Counted from the first letter of the stretch, positions 50,980 through 60,141 are shown. The stretch: DNA of 64,000 nucleotides from JBCCEJ01 sp039030335 (GCA_039030335.1 JBCCEJ010000001.1:124001-188000); one strand, 5' to 3'. Program-made: numbers and translations. Notes: generated from the sequence alone by a model not told the origin.

Positions 50980-51903
50980 ATGAACGAACTCGAGATCACC
51001 TCGGCGCTGTCGGCGGTCGTGTCGCTGCGTTCCAGGATTCCGGAAGACGCGCTGACGGCGAATACGCTGGGTACCGAGCGCGCCGGGCATGGTGTGCAGA
51101 TCCGCGAAGATGGCCTGGTGCTGACGATCGGCTACCTCGTCACCGAGGCGGAAAGTATCTTCCTCGTTACCGCGTCCGGACAGACCTTGCCGGCTCACCT
51201 GGTGGCCTACGATCAGGAAACCGGTTTTGGTCTGGTTCAGGCGCTCGGACGCCTGGATGCAGCCACGGTAACCCTCGGCCGCTCTTCCAGCCTCAAAATT
51301 GGCGACCCGATCGTATTGGCCGGGCACGGTGGCAAATCGGCCATGGTGTCGGCGGAAGTCATCGACAAGCGCGAGTTTGCCGGCTACTGGGAGTATCTGC
51401 TCGACGAGGCGATCTTCACCGCCCCGGCACACAACAACTGGGGAGGCGCCGCGGCGCTCGACTCCGAAGGTCAACTGGTCGGCATCGGCTCCCTGCTCGT
51501 ACAGCAGGCTGAGGAAGGCGAACAACAGCGCGATGTCAATATGGTCGTACCGATCGATCTGCTGCCACCGATATTCGATGACCTGTTGATGTTCGGTCGT
51601 ACCCGTAAGCCGCCACGGCCCTGGCTCGGCATGTTGACCGTGGACCACCCGGCTGGGCTGGTCGTTGCCAGTACCTACGACGGCGGCCCGGCAGACGAGG
51701 CAGACCTCGAGGTCGGCGATATCGTCGTCGAGGTTGGCGGGTACGAGGTTAGCGACCTCGCTGAGATGTTCCGGCGCGTGTGGGGCATCGGCGAAGCGGG
51801 GGTCGATATCCCGCTCACGATCGTGCGCAATGGTGAACGCATGACCGTTTCGGTGACCTCTGTCGACCGCAACGCGTCGCTCAAGTCACCACGCGTACAC
51901 TAG
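50980..51903 (+). CDS. HtrA-like PDZ protein lacking the catalytic triad
   Basis: 307 residues, no signal peptide. Trypsin-like domain about 30-190: GHGVQIREDGLVLTIGYLVTEA at the site of DegP's TNxHVV has Tyr52 where His belongs; YDQETGFGLVQAL, where DxxxDLAVL is expected, has Gly82 for Asp; HNNWGGAAALDSEG, where GNSGG is expected, has Trp154 for Ser. A C-terminal PDZ domain (about 215-300) has LEVGDIVVEVGGYEV. All three catalytic residues are gone, so it is probably a non-enzymatic binding or adaptor protein in the cytoplasm. Start ATG 50980 with GAGG about ten bases upstream. Confidence 0.82.
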   Translation: MNELEITSALSAVVSLRSRIPEDALTANTLGTERAGHGVQIREDGLVLTIGYLVTEAESIFLVTASGQTLPAHLVAYDQETGFGLVQALGRLDAATVTLGRSSSLKIGDPIVLAGHGGKSAMVSAEVIDKREFAGYWEYLLDEAIFTAPAHNNWGGAAALDSEGQLVGIGSLLVQQAEEGEQQRDVNMVVPIDLLPPIFDDLLMFGRTRKPPRPWLGMLTVDHPAGLVVASTYDGGPADEADLEVGDIVVEVGGYEVSDLAEMFRRVWGIGEAGVDIPLTIVRNGERMTVSVTSVDRNASLKSPRVH

Positions 51904-52188
51904 CCCGCATATTTCACCAGTGCACGACAATGGCGCGAAGGAATTGTGCGTTACGTCGTGTGAACGCCACGTTGGGCCTGGTTGTTCCAAGGCCGAGTGA
52001 GGTTCGCGCGATGTGGCGTGCAAGATCGAGTGCCAGCTCGTGCAGGCGCGAATCGTACCGGCCAAGGCGACGGTTGGAGCAACACTTCAGGTCTTCAATA
52101 CAAGGACGTTTGGCTATCAGCAGCGCCGGACTGGTGAAACAGGCGGGCTAGTCGGACGTTGCCGGACCTGCGTTGCGGGCCGTACCGC

Positions 52189-53013
52189 TCAGGTGGTCGC
52201 GGCGCCGTCGCGGCTCATACGTTCGAGCAGGTGACCCGCGATCCAAGACAGGCTTGCATAAGCGGCAAAGAACCACAGGCCGTGACCGATCCATGCGTCG
52301 GTGCTGTCGCCAGCCTCGGCGGCAAGAAAACTCACCAGAACCGCCACGACGAAAACGTCGGTAAGCGACCACTTACCGACGTAGTGAACCGTTCTACGGC
52401 ACCATGCGCCCACCCGCGACTGGTTGCCGAGCGCCAGACACGAGGCCAGCAGCTTCAGAACGGGCAGGACGATACTGAACAGCGCGAGTGCCAGACCCAC
52501 AGCGCTTTGCCCTTTGACGACCAGACTCGTAACGGTTGTCCAGATCGCCTTTGACTCGTAGCGCAGTACGACCTCCCCGAGCAGCGGTACCTCGCGGCTC
52601 GCCACTATGCTCAGCATGGGCGCGATCAGACCGACTGCCAGGAACAGCCAGGCCGTCGCCAGAGCGTGAATCACGAATCCCCGGCGCGGGCGTCGCCACC
52701 AGCACCAGGTCAGGAACAGAGCGCTCCAACTCAGCAGTGCGGTGCTGAGTGCACTGGCGCGCTGCCAAAGCTGATGAATTCGCGCACTTTGCGCCGCCAG
52801 GAGCTGGCGGTCCTCGGTGGCCCCGGAGTACAGGCCAAGAGTGAGCAGCTCCAGCATATCCTGGATAGCTGCCTCTGAACGCGCTTCCGGACTGAGGGCG
52901 AGAGACAGCTGCCGGTGAGCGTCGACGACATCGTTGGCACTCAGCACGATAACGCCAGCCAGAACGGCCGCGGCGAGGTAGTGCACGAGGCTTAAGACAG
53001 AGGGACCGCGCAT
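52189..53013 (-). CDS. Paraquat-inducible protein A (PqiA) family membrane protein
   Basis: 274 residues. An N-terminal helix with a periplasmic segment follows (MRGPSVLSLVHYLAAAVLAGVIVLSAN, then about 70 residues to helix 2). The later part has the PqiA hallmark VGKWSLTDVFVVAVLVSFLA, VLPVLKLLASCL and a second helix pair near the C terminus. PqiA works with MCE proteins in envelope lipid transport in other bacteria; no MCE gene is here. The usual zinc-finger cysteines of the longer PqiA are absent, making this a short variant. ATG 53013 start; it is divergent from the OmpH-like lipoprotein. Confidence 0.8.
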   Translation of the reverse strand: MRGPSVLSLVHYLAAAVLAGVIVLSANDVVDAHRQLSLALSPEARSEAAIQDMLELLTLGLYSGATEDRQLLAAQSARIHQLWQRASALSTALLSWSALFLTWCWWRRPRRGFVIHALATAWLFLAVGLIAPMLSIVASREVPLLGEVVLRYESKAIWTTVTSLVVKGQSAVGLALALFSIVLPVLKLLASCLALGNQSRVGAWCRRTVHYVGKWSLTDVFVVAVLVSFLAAEAGDSTDAWIGHGLWFFAAYASLSWIAGHLLERMSRDGAATT

Positions 53014-53138
53014 GCTCGTGATCCTAACAAACCGCTCCCCGCGAGCGCGTCTTTGGCCTCTCGGCCACACGGCTCCGGTGTCGGTGGTCACTGCAGGTAC
53101 ACTACACGCAGGCAACACATCGGCACCTACGTGAACCC

Positions 53139-53717
53139 ATGACTCGTGAACTGATCGGCTGGCGCCTTACGGCCATCGTCCTACTCTGCATTGCGCTCAG
53201 CGGCTGCCTCGGTTGGTCGGCCAGTCCGGCAAACGGCGTGGCCGTGTTGGACCTCGACCGTTTCGCGAACGAAACCGGGCTCAAGGTGAAGCTGGAAAGT
53301 GCATTGAAAAGCTCGCGTGAAGCGCTGAGCGTCACACTCAACAAACACCAGGAAGCGGTCAATGCCGAGCTGGTCGCGCGGCGCAAGCAGTATGGTGATG
53401 TGCCCACGGTTGCGCAGCAGCGTGAACTTCGCGCGTTTGCGGAAGCAAAGCGCAGCGAGATCGTTGAGCTGCGCACGAAAGCAGACGCCACGATGGCGGC
53501 CCGGCGGGCGCAGCTCATCGCCGCACTGCAGGACTTCGTGAAGCCATTCGCCGAGCGCGTCGCCCAGGATCAGAACCTCGGTGTGGTGTTGCTGCGCAGC
53601 ACTAACACGCTCGTTGTCACCGATCGACACGACATTACCAATGCCGTGATGGCGTCAGCCAGCGGGGCTGCTCAGAGTTACGAGTTCCCGTCACCTGGTG
53701 ATACCAAGACTTCCTGA
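53139..53717 (+). CDS. OmpH/Skp-like lipoprotein
   Basis: 192 residues. A lipobox (CIALSGCLG, lipid-accepting Cys25) ends the signal peptide. The body is strongly helical and coiled-coil-like, with VAVLDLDRFANETGLKVKLESALKSSREAL, as in OmpH/Skp periplasmic chaperones, but these are normally soluble rather than lipid-anchored. It may hold envelope proteins near the inner or outer membrane. It sits divergent from the PqiA-type gene, so both may belong to envelope upkeep, and 54 bases ahead of an acyl-CoA ligase. Confidence 0.72.
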   Translation: MTRELIGWRLTAIVLLCIALSGCLGWSASPANGVAVLDLDRFANETGLKVKLESALKSSREALSVTLNKHQEAVNAELVARRKQYGDVPTVAQQRELRAFAEAKRSEIVELRTKADATMAARRAQLIAALQDFVKPFAERVAQDQNLGVVLLRSTNTLVVTDRHDITNAVMASASGAAQSYEFPSPGDTKTS

Positions 53718-53771
53718 TCGCGAGCTTCGCGCCGCTGCGCGCTGCGGTCCAATACTACGGAGAATCCTCAA

Positions 53772-55286
53772 ATGTCCGCTATGGGAATGACTCTTTACGA
53801 CCTGCTTCGCCGCAGCGCCGCGACCCACGGGACACGTCCTGCCGTGCACTGCGCAGATACGACGTACTCGTATCACGAACTGCTCGGACGGGTCGATTCC
53901 CTGGCGGCTGGACTTGCCAGCCTGGGGCTCGCGAGCGGCGCGCGTGTCTGCGTGCTCGCCCAGAACCACGTCGAGTACTTCGAACTCTATTTCGCATGCG
54001 CGAAGCTCGGGCTCATCGTCTATCCGATCAACTGGCGGCTGACGGCTGCCGAGATCGGCCATGTGCTCGTACGCGCAGAGCCGGACGCGATGGTCTACGA
54101 CGTCGAGATGGCGGCCCTGACGAAAGAAGTGAAAACGGGCGAGAGCGCCACGGTGGTAAAGCACTGGATCTGCATCGATGGCGACGACGGCGGCGAAGCC
54201 AGGGCGATGGCAGCGCTCTACCAGGACGCCAGCGTTGCGCAAACGGCGACGCGGGCTGACGAGGTGACGGTGGTAATCTCGACGGCCGCCGTCGACGTGA
54301 TACCGCGCGGCGCGGCGCTGACCCACGCGAACGTCGTCGCTAACAACGTGCAGATCATCCATGGTATGGGTTTCCAGTCGGACGAATGCCATTTGCTGTG
54401 CCTGCCGATGTTTCACATCACCGGACTGGGCTTCGCGTTCGCAATGGTGCATTGCGGTGGATGCAATGTGATCACGACGAAGTTCGATGCCGCCGAAGCG
54501 GTAGACAAGATCGATGCACACGCCGTGACGGTGCTTGGGTCGTTTCCGCCGTTACTGGCTACGGTTCTGGATCAGGCCGACTCGGTGGGCTCGAAACTGA
54601 CGAGTCTGCGTCACGTCGCTGGCCTGGAGGCTCCGGACACCGCAAGGCGTCTACAAGACAACACCGGCGCGACCTTCTGGATCGGGTTTGGGCAGTCCGA
54701 GACCAGCGGTTTCGTCACCATTCAGCCGTATTTCGAACGCCCCGGTGCCGCCGGGCGGCCGGCTCTGCTGTCGCAAGTGGAACTCCGAGATGACGATGGC
54801 AATCCGGTGGCCACCGGCGACGCTGGCGAAATCGTCGTGCGCGGCCCGATCGTCATGGACGCCTATTTCGGTCAGCCCGACGTCACCGACTACACGTTCA
54901 GGGACGGTTGGCATCACACCGGCGATCTCGGCAAATTCGATGCCGATGGGTATCTTTCTTACGCCGGTCGTAAACCGGAGAAGGAACTCATCAAGCCGGG
55001 CGGCGAAAACGTCTACCCGCACGAGGTCGAGACTGTCATCGATGAAATGGCCGAGGTCCGCGGCTGCTGTGTGTTCGGCGTTCCCGACGACCAGTGGGGC
55101 GAGGCCATCAAGGCCGTGGTTGAGACCGATGCAGAGGCACTCAGCGCACAAGAGGTCATCGATTTCGTCGGTTCGCGCATCAGCCGGTTCAAGCGTCCGC
55201 GCCACGTCGTGTTCGTCACCACCATCGCGCGTGACGCTGATGGCAACGTCGATCGTGAAACCGTCAAAGCAGACTTTGCCGACTGA
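53772..55286 (+). CDS. AMP-forming acyl-CoA synthetase with variant phosphate-binding loop
   Basis: 504 residues of the ANL superfamily. A5 is FWIGFGQSETSGFVT; later HTGDLGKFDADGYLSYAGRKPE and ELIKPGGENVYPHEVE are normal, as is a C-terminal DRETVKADF with the catalytic Lys. The A3 phosphate-binding loop, however, reads STAAVDVIPRGAALTH (170-185) where most enzymes have TSGTTGxPKG; the Lys is Arg. I recall a similar TAAV...PRGA form in some acyl-CoA synthetases, so it may be active. It should activate a carboxylic acid to its CoA thioester. ATG 53772 has ACGGAG upstream; PhyH follows 45 bases later. Confidence 0.85.
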   Translation: MSAMGMTLYDLLRRSAATHGTRPAVHCADTTYSYHELLGRVDSLAAGLASLGLASGARVCVLAQNHVEYFELYFACAKLGLIVYPINWRLTAAEIGHVLVRAEPDAMVYDVEMAALTKEVKTGESATVVKHWICIDGDDGGEARAMAALYQDASVAQTATRADEVTVVISTAAVDVIPRGAALTHANVVANNVQIIHGMGFQSDECHLLCLPMFHITGLGFAFAMVHCGGCNVITTKFDAAEAVDKIDAHAVTVLGSFPPLLATVLDQADSVGSKLTSLRHVAGLEAPDTARRLQDNTGATFWIGFGQSETSGFVTIQPYFERPGAAGRPALLSQVELRDDDGNPVATGDAGEIVVRGPIVMDAYFGQPDVTDYTFRDGWHHTGDLGKFDADGYLSYAGRKPEKELIKPGGENVYPHEVETVIDEMAEVRGCCVFGVPDDQWGEAIKAVVETDAEALSAQEVIDFVGSRISRFKRPRHVVFVTTIARDADGNVDRETVKADFAD

Positions 55287-55330
55287 TTAGGCTCAGCGGG
55301 CCCGTGATTTCGAAGCGGGCGCGAAATGTC

Positions 55331-56113
55331 ATGTACCTGGACGACAACCAATTAGCTGAACTCGAAGAGCGCGGCTTTCTCATCCTGCCCGGGTGTTTCG
55401 GCGCGGATGAATGTGATGCTCTGGCCGCACGCTTGCCGGTTCTATTCGCTGAGCGGCACGATGGCAACATCGTCGAGCGGAGTTCCGGCGTCGTCCGCAC
55501 GGCGATGGGTCTGCATCTTCGCGACCCGGCGTTTGCCGCGCTTTGTGAAGACCCGCGCCTGATCATCCCGGCTCAACAGCTGCGCGGCGATGCGCTGTAT
55601 GTTCAGCAGGTCAAGGTCAACGTCAAAGCGGCATTTTCCGGCGAAGTCTGGCAGTGGCACTACGACTTTGCGACGCATCATCACGAGGACGGCGTGCCGG
55701 AGCCACTGGCGTTGAATCTGCACGTCTTTCTCGATGATGTGACGGAGTTCAACGGGCCGCTTTATTTCATTCCCGGCTCGCATCGCTATGGGCGGCATGC
55801 GACCGGACTCGACGACGAGACGACCAGTTATCCTCTCTGGACAGTCGATGAACCGCTCGTTCGGGAACTGGCCCAGGCGCATGGCATCGTCTCGGCGACC
55901 GGGCCGCGCGGCACGATGCTCATCTTCGAGGACACGCTGATCCACGGCTCGCCGATCAATATGTCACCGTGGGACCGGGCGATCTTCTCGTTGATCCTGA
56001 ACCCTGTGGAAAATGCCGCGACGCGTGCGTCACGTCCGGATTTCAAACATCACCGCGATCGAGCGACGGTAAAGCCCGTGTCGGAGGGGCTGAAGCTCGC
56101 GCTGTTGGCCTAG
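55331..56113 (+). CDS. Phytanoyl-CoA dioxygenase (PhyH) family protein
   Basis: 260 residues from ATG 55331 (GTG 55304 is possible). Fe(II)/2-oxoglutarate motif HxD is in VWQWHYDFATHHHEDG, distal His in FEDTLIHGSPINMSPWDR. PLYFIPGSHRYG is the family PGSH motif. Members hydroxylate phytanoyl-CoA, ectoine, or other small molecules; EVWQWHYDFATH is close to the ectoine hydroxylase/syringomycin-like group as well. It follows the acyl-CoA ligase on the same strand, suggesting that the ligase product is its substrate. Peptide deformylase is 44 bases after. Confidence 0.85.
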   Translation: MYLDDNQLAELEERGFLILPGCFGADECDALAARLPVLFAERHDGNIVERSSGVVRTAMGLHLRDPAFAALCEDPRLIIPAQQLRGDALYVQQVKVNVKAAFSGEVWQWHYDFATHHHEDGVPEPLALNLHVFLDDVTEFNGPLYFIPGSHRYGRHATGLDDETTSYPLWTVDEPLVRELAQAHGIVSATGPRGTMLIFEDTLIHGSPINMSPWDRAIFSLILNPVENAATRASRPDFKHHRDRATVKPVSEGLKLALLA

Positions 56114-56157
56114 GCGGCTCAAGTCGTCGATTGCCTGCTCTTTCGGAGGAGCCTCTT

Positions 56158-56736
56158 ATGCCGATACGCAAAATCGCCCGCATGGGTCATCCGGTTCTGC
56201 AGCTTGTGGCCAAGCCTGTAGACGACCCCACCGCGCCCGCAATTGCAGCACTCGCTCAAGACCTGATCGAGACGTGTGATGACGTCGGTGGCAACGGCAT
56301 CGCGGCGCCGCAGGTTTACGAGCCCTTACGCATGTTCGCCTACCGGGTGCGAACGGAAATCATGCCGGCGGGTGTCACGATGCGGGAAATTCCGTGGACT
56401 GTCTGCATCAACCCGGACATAGAATTCCTGGGTGCGGAGCGCAAGCTCTACTGGGAACGCTGCCTGTCCTTGCCCGGTTTGTACGGTCAGGTGCCGCGTG
56501 TAACGCATATTCGGTTCAGCTGGACCGATCTGACGGGCGCACGTCAGACGCAAATTGCGCGCGGCTTTCACGCGCGCTTGTTACAGCACGAATACGATCA
56601 TCTTGAAGGCGTGCTGTACCCGTCGCGCATGATCGACCTGGCGACGCTCGGCTTTGTCAGCGAACTCGGGCCCGCGGCATATCCGCCGCTGCCGAGGGAT
56701 GCCGAGGACTTCGTCGATCCGGAGACGTCCGCCTAG
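56158..56736 (+). CDS. def: Peptide deformylase
   Basis: 192 residues. Motif 1 is GNGIAAPQ (45-52), motif 3 QHEYDHLEG with His144/His148 metal ligands and Glu145. Motif 2, normally EGCLS, is ERCLS (100-104): Cys102 is kept but Gly is replaced by Arg. It removes the formyl group from nascent peptides, or is a divergent paralogue. Start ATG 56158 has GGAGGAGC just upstream. It may be a secondary copy since no fmt gene adjoins, as in the usual def-fmt pair. Confidence 0.88.
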   Translation: MPIRKIARMGHPVLQLVAKPVDDPTAPAIAALAQDLIETCDDVGGNGIAAPQVYEPLRMFAYRVRTEIMPAGVTMREIPWTVCINPDIEFLGAERKLYWERCLSLPGLYGQVPRVTHIRFSWTDLTGARQTQIARGFHARLLQHEYDHLEGVLYPSRMIDLATLGFVSELGPAAYPPLPRDAEDFVDPETSA

Positions 56737-56751
56737 CGAGCATCGCGCCCG

Positions 56752-57681
56752 TCAATGCTGTTTCAAACGACTTACGTAGATCCCGGCCGAGACGACCAAA
56801 GCCGCACCGACCAGCGTGGCGCCGGACGGAATCTCTGCGAAGAAAAGCCAACCGATCAGCAGGGCCCAAAGCAGATAGGTGTACTCAAACGGCGAGATGG
56901 TGCTCGCTGGCGCCACCTGGTAGGCGCGCGGCACGAGCACGAATCCGCTGAGTGATACGAGACCTGTCGCCAGCATGACCAACATCTCTCCGGGTGGGGC
57001 GTGCACGTAGCTGCCGAGCAGCGGCGTGTCGGGCAGCGTGACGCCCGCAACCTTCTCCATCCACGTCGAACTCGCAAGTAGTGTCCCGCAGACGAGCAGG
57101 AAAGCGGTGTTGCCATAAAACGCGATCAGCACACTCGACTCACCGCTGCCGAGCCTGCGGGCGATGAGAGCGGCACACGCATAGGCACCTGCAGCGACCA
57201 GTCCCAGACCGGCAATGGGCTCGACCACGCCACTGCCAGGCTGCAGCATGACGACCACCCCGACGAATCCGACGCCGACTGCAAGCCAGCGCCGCGTACC
57301 TACACGCTCTCGCAAGAGCCAGGCTGCCAGTGCCGTGATCAGTAGTGGCGCGGTGCTAAAAAGCGCGACGACATCGACCAGCGCAATCGCGGCCACGGCG
57401 GTGTAGTAGGACATGAATGCGATGATAACGAGCGCCGCGCGTATCAGGTGCAACGTAAGCTGTGGCGACCGGAATCCAGCGAGTCCACCGGAATAGAACA
57501 CCATTATGGCGAGCAGCGGAGCGGCGACCAGTGAGCGCATCATCAGTAGCTGCGGGACCGAGTAGTCGTCGACCAGGCCCTTGACGATGGCGTCCTGCAC
57601 GGCGAAGAACAGCAACCCGCAGCAGAGGAACGTAATGCCGAGCGCCGGACGCTCCGCAGGTGACGAAGGGGCGCCGTTCAA
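56752..57681 (-). CDS. EamA/DMT-family transporter
   Basis: 309 residues with ten hydrophobic helices in two EamA repeats: GITFLCCGLLFFAVQDAIVKGLVDD opens the first and ALIARRLGSGESSVLIAFYGNTAFLL the second; VAPASTISPFEYTYLLWALLIGWLFFAEIPS is the hallmark near the C terminus. Substrate unknown; many export amino acids or metabolites. TTG 57681 with GGAAGG seven bases upstream is preferred; an ATG at 57783 would overlap the patatin gene by 46 bases. Downstream of patatin on the same strand. Confidence 0.83.
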   Translation of the reverse strand: MNGAPSSPAERPALGITFLCCGLLFFAVQDAIVKGLVDDYSVPQLLMMRSLVAAPLLAIMVFYSGGLAGFRSPQLTLHLIRAALVIIAFMSYYTAVAAIALVDVVALFSTAPLLITALAAWLLRERVGTRRWLAVGVGFVGVVVMLQPGSGVVEPIAGLGLVAAGAYACAALIARRLGSGESSVLIAFYGNTAFLLVCGTLLASSTWMEKVAGVTLPDTPLLGSYVHAPPGEMLVMLATGLVSLSGFVLVPRAYQVAPASTISPFEYTYLLWALLIGWLFFAEIPSGATLVGAALVVSAGIYVSRLKQH

Positions 57682-57736
57682 CGGTATCCTTCCACGGTCG
57701 CGGCTCCGGTGGGTCGGGCGCTGCTGCCCCGAGTTC

Positions 57737-59983
57737 TCATCCGAGTTGCCCGATCTCGGCTTCGATACGGCGAATTTCAGCACTCGCCAGGGGCAGGAAA
57801 GCGGCCTCGCTGGCCAGGACCTGCTCGAACAAGGTGCGTTTTATCGTAATGGGATCGATGTCGGTCCCCGCTTCGGCGGCAGCGTCGAGAATGACGTCCA
57901 CCAGCCGGTCGCAGGCTTGCAGGCGTCCCCACAGGTAGTCATTTTCGCGATACGCGCGACTGAAGAACCCGGCGAAGTTCCCGAACTGGATGCTCTTCAA
58001 CGTCGTCTCCGCATCGCCCTTGCGGATCGCGTCGGCATCTGCAGGGCTTACTCGCACGACTTTCACTTCGACCAGCTCACGGAATCCTGCCGCGCCCTGC
58101 TGCGACCACGTCAGCACGTCGAAGAACCCGAAGCCGAGGTAAGCCAGCAACAGATCCCACGCGAGGTCGAGGTGCAGGCCACTCGCTCCCAGCGCTGCGA
58201 TTTGGGTGTCAAGGCGTTCGTCGATACCGCCTATCAGCCGGGCGGTTTCCTCGCACCACTGGCGGTCTCCAGGGTGTTTCGCAGCGGCGCTCGCGAGTGT
58301 TGGTAAGGTCGATTGGGCGAACTCGCGCTCCCGGTGCAGCGCGGCCTTGAGTCTGCCGAGCGCCGTGTTACTGGACCGGTGCCCGGAACCGTGACGGTAC
58401 AGCTCGTTCAGCCGGCGCAGGACAAAGCCGAGACGGCGCATACGGAATGCATCATCGAACGTGCTCAAACGCCACTGGAGCCGCTCTGCGTCAGCCTGTG
58501 TGGACAACCAGTCCTGAACACGACTACTGAACCAGGAGTCTTCATCCCGAACGGTTTGCTGCCAGCTCTGCAGCCAGTTTGTCCAACGTGAATCGAGGTA
58601 GGCACTGCTGACGTAGCCGCTGTCGTCCACCGCATGCCGGTCCGCCGTCACCCGGAACGCGGCAACGGTCTCGGGCTCTGGCCAGCTGCTTTGCGCGAGG
58701 CCGAGTTTGTCCTCTACCAGCGCGTTGACGCGCGGCCGCGCGCCCGCCACCAGACGCGCTATGCGGCGGACCCGTGAGTTAGCTTCTGACAGGCGCGTGA
58801 CATCCGCACCAATTGGCTCAGCCTGCGGCAGGTCGACCATCGTGCGCTTGATGAGGCCGAAGTAGCTGAGAGTTGGCGCGACCTCAGGGGTTGCAAGCTC
58901 GGGATTGGGTTCGACGTAGAGCAGCCGCCGTACAACTTCGCGGTCGGCGTGCCGCGACCGAATTGCATCGATGGCCGTTTCGAAGGGCTTGTTGTTGAGC
59001 ACGCCGCCATCGACGTAGGGCCAGTGCATGCTGTCGTGCGCGTCGCGTTCCAACTGGGCCCGGCTGAATTCTTCGAGATGCGGCCATGGCGCGCCGCGGT
59101 TAGAAGTGACGTCCATCGCTTCGCGAAGCGTCATCGGCGCGAACAGGCCTGCGTACGAGGACGTTGCGCGGGCTGCGAAGGCGAGCCCGGGGATAGCGGC
59201 GTCGTCGAAGTCCGAGCGCGCGCCGCCCGGGCGCTCCAGGTACTCGAATACGGCGCACATCTGATGCGTGCGTTCGAGGATCTCGCGAGGGCTGTGTAGC
59301 TTCAGCGTATGCGGGCGGCCGTGTAACTCGGTCAGCGTGACGTACAGCGACAGCGGATGCCCGAACGGTAACAAGGAATGTTCGTGTCCGGCCGGCCCCA
59401 TGGCGTACATCGCATCGAGCAGCTTGTCGTAGAACGCCGGCCCACTGAACGGCGGGTTCCACCAACGCGACCGGATCAGCAGGCCGAGCTTGTCGAGCAT
59501 ATCGTCAGGGAGATGACCCGCGGCTCGCCTGAGACCCCACAGGAACGGTCGGACATAGGCTTTGGACCAGCGCGTTGGCAACGCGTCCCGATCCATTAAC
59601 GCGGTGACGTCGGCACCATCGAGCCACATGCCGCGATGGTTGTCGAGCGGCAGGTCGTGGGCTAGCGCGCGGCCGAGCATGATGCCGTTGATACCGCCGG
59701 CCGAGGTACCCGAGATGACATCCACTACAACCCGTAGATTGACGCCTTTGCCGAGTGTTTCCAGCAGTTTGAACCAGCCGCGCTCGGTATCGGTTTCGCG
59801 CTCGGATTCGTCATTGAAGGCGTCGTATCCGGTGGTGGTATCCGAGCCTGCGCGGCGCGCCCGTTGCAGCACCTTCGAGGCACGCACGAGCTTCTGGATC
59901 TCCTTCGTCACGCCGTGCATGTACACAGCGAGAGACAGACCCCCGTAGAGCACCAGCGCGATGCGCAGTTCCCGGTCGTTCAT
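57737..59983 (-). CDS. Patatin-like protein with DUF3376-type C terminus
   Basis: 748 residues. The N-terminal half is a patatin lipase: RIALVLYGGLSLAVYMHGVTKE (oxyanion-region glycines), VISGTSAGGINGIMLGRAL (GxSxG nucleophile) and HWPYVDGGVLNNKPFETAI (Asp of the catalytic dyad in DGG). The C-terminal ~350 residues are helical and match the DUF3376-type extension of the larger patatin-related proteins. It probably hydrolyses membrane lipids or related esters in the cytoplasm. Start ATG 59983. Between an enoyl-CoA hydratase and an EamA transporter, all on the minus strand. Confidence 0.87.
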   Translation of the reverse strand: MNDRELRIALVLYGGLSLAVYMHGVTKEIQKLVRASKVLQRARRAGSDTTTGYDAFNDESERETDTERGWFKLLETLGKGVNLRVVVDVISGTSAGGINGIMLGRALAHDLPLDNHRGMWLDGADVTALMDRDALPTRWSKAYVRPFLWGLRRAAGHLPDDMLDKLGLLIRSRWWNPPFSGPAFYDKLLDAMYAMGPAGHEHSLLPFGHPLSLYVTLTELHGRPHTLKLHSPREILERTHQMCAVFEYLERPGGARSDFDDAAIPGLAFAARATSSYAGLFAPMTLREAMDVTSNRGAPWPHLEEFSRAQLERDAHDSMHWPYVDGGVLNNKPFETAIDAIRSRHADREVVRRLLYVEPNPELATPEVAPTLSYFGLIKRTMVDLPQAEPIGADVTRLSEANSRVRRIARLVAGARPRVNALVEDKLGLAQSSWPEPETVAAFRVTADRHAVDDSGYVSSAYLDSRWTNWLQSWQQTVRDEDSWFSSRVQDWLSTQADAERLQWRLSTFDDAFRMRRLGFVLRRLNELYRHGSGHRSSNTALGRLKAALHREREFAQSTLPTLASAAAKHPGDRQWCEETARLIGGIDERLDTQIAALGASGLHLDLAWDLLLAYLGFGFFDVLTWSQQGAAGFRELVEVKVVRVSPADADAIRKGDAETTLKSIQFGNFAGFFSRAYRENDYLWGRLQACDRLVDVILDAAAEAGTDIDPITIKRTLFEQVLASEAAFLPLASAEIRRIEAEIGQLG

Positions 59984-60141
59984 TCGATTCCAAACTCTGC
60001 CCGGACTATCGGGTGAATGTTTCGTAGCCGCGGGCGGAGGCGACCTTTACAGCCGTGCCGGCACCGGCGGATCCGACCGGAGCGCAATTGATGTCGTCCG
60101 CCGCGATCGGCGGGTTACGGCACGGCGGACCTGGCCTCGTG

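Noticed and set aside
49828..51648. 606-residue open frame on the minus strand
   Set aside because: Antisense to the FMN oxidase and HtrA-like genes, rich in Arg/His/Gln, with no recognisable motif; a by-product of GC-rich codon use.
51904..52188. Possible small gene between the HtrA-like and PqiA-type genes
   Set aside because: Frames are arginine/serine-rich and lack a ribosome binding site or similarity.
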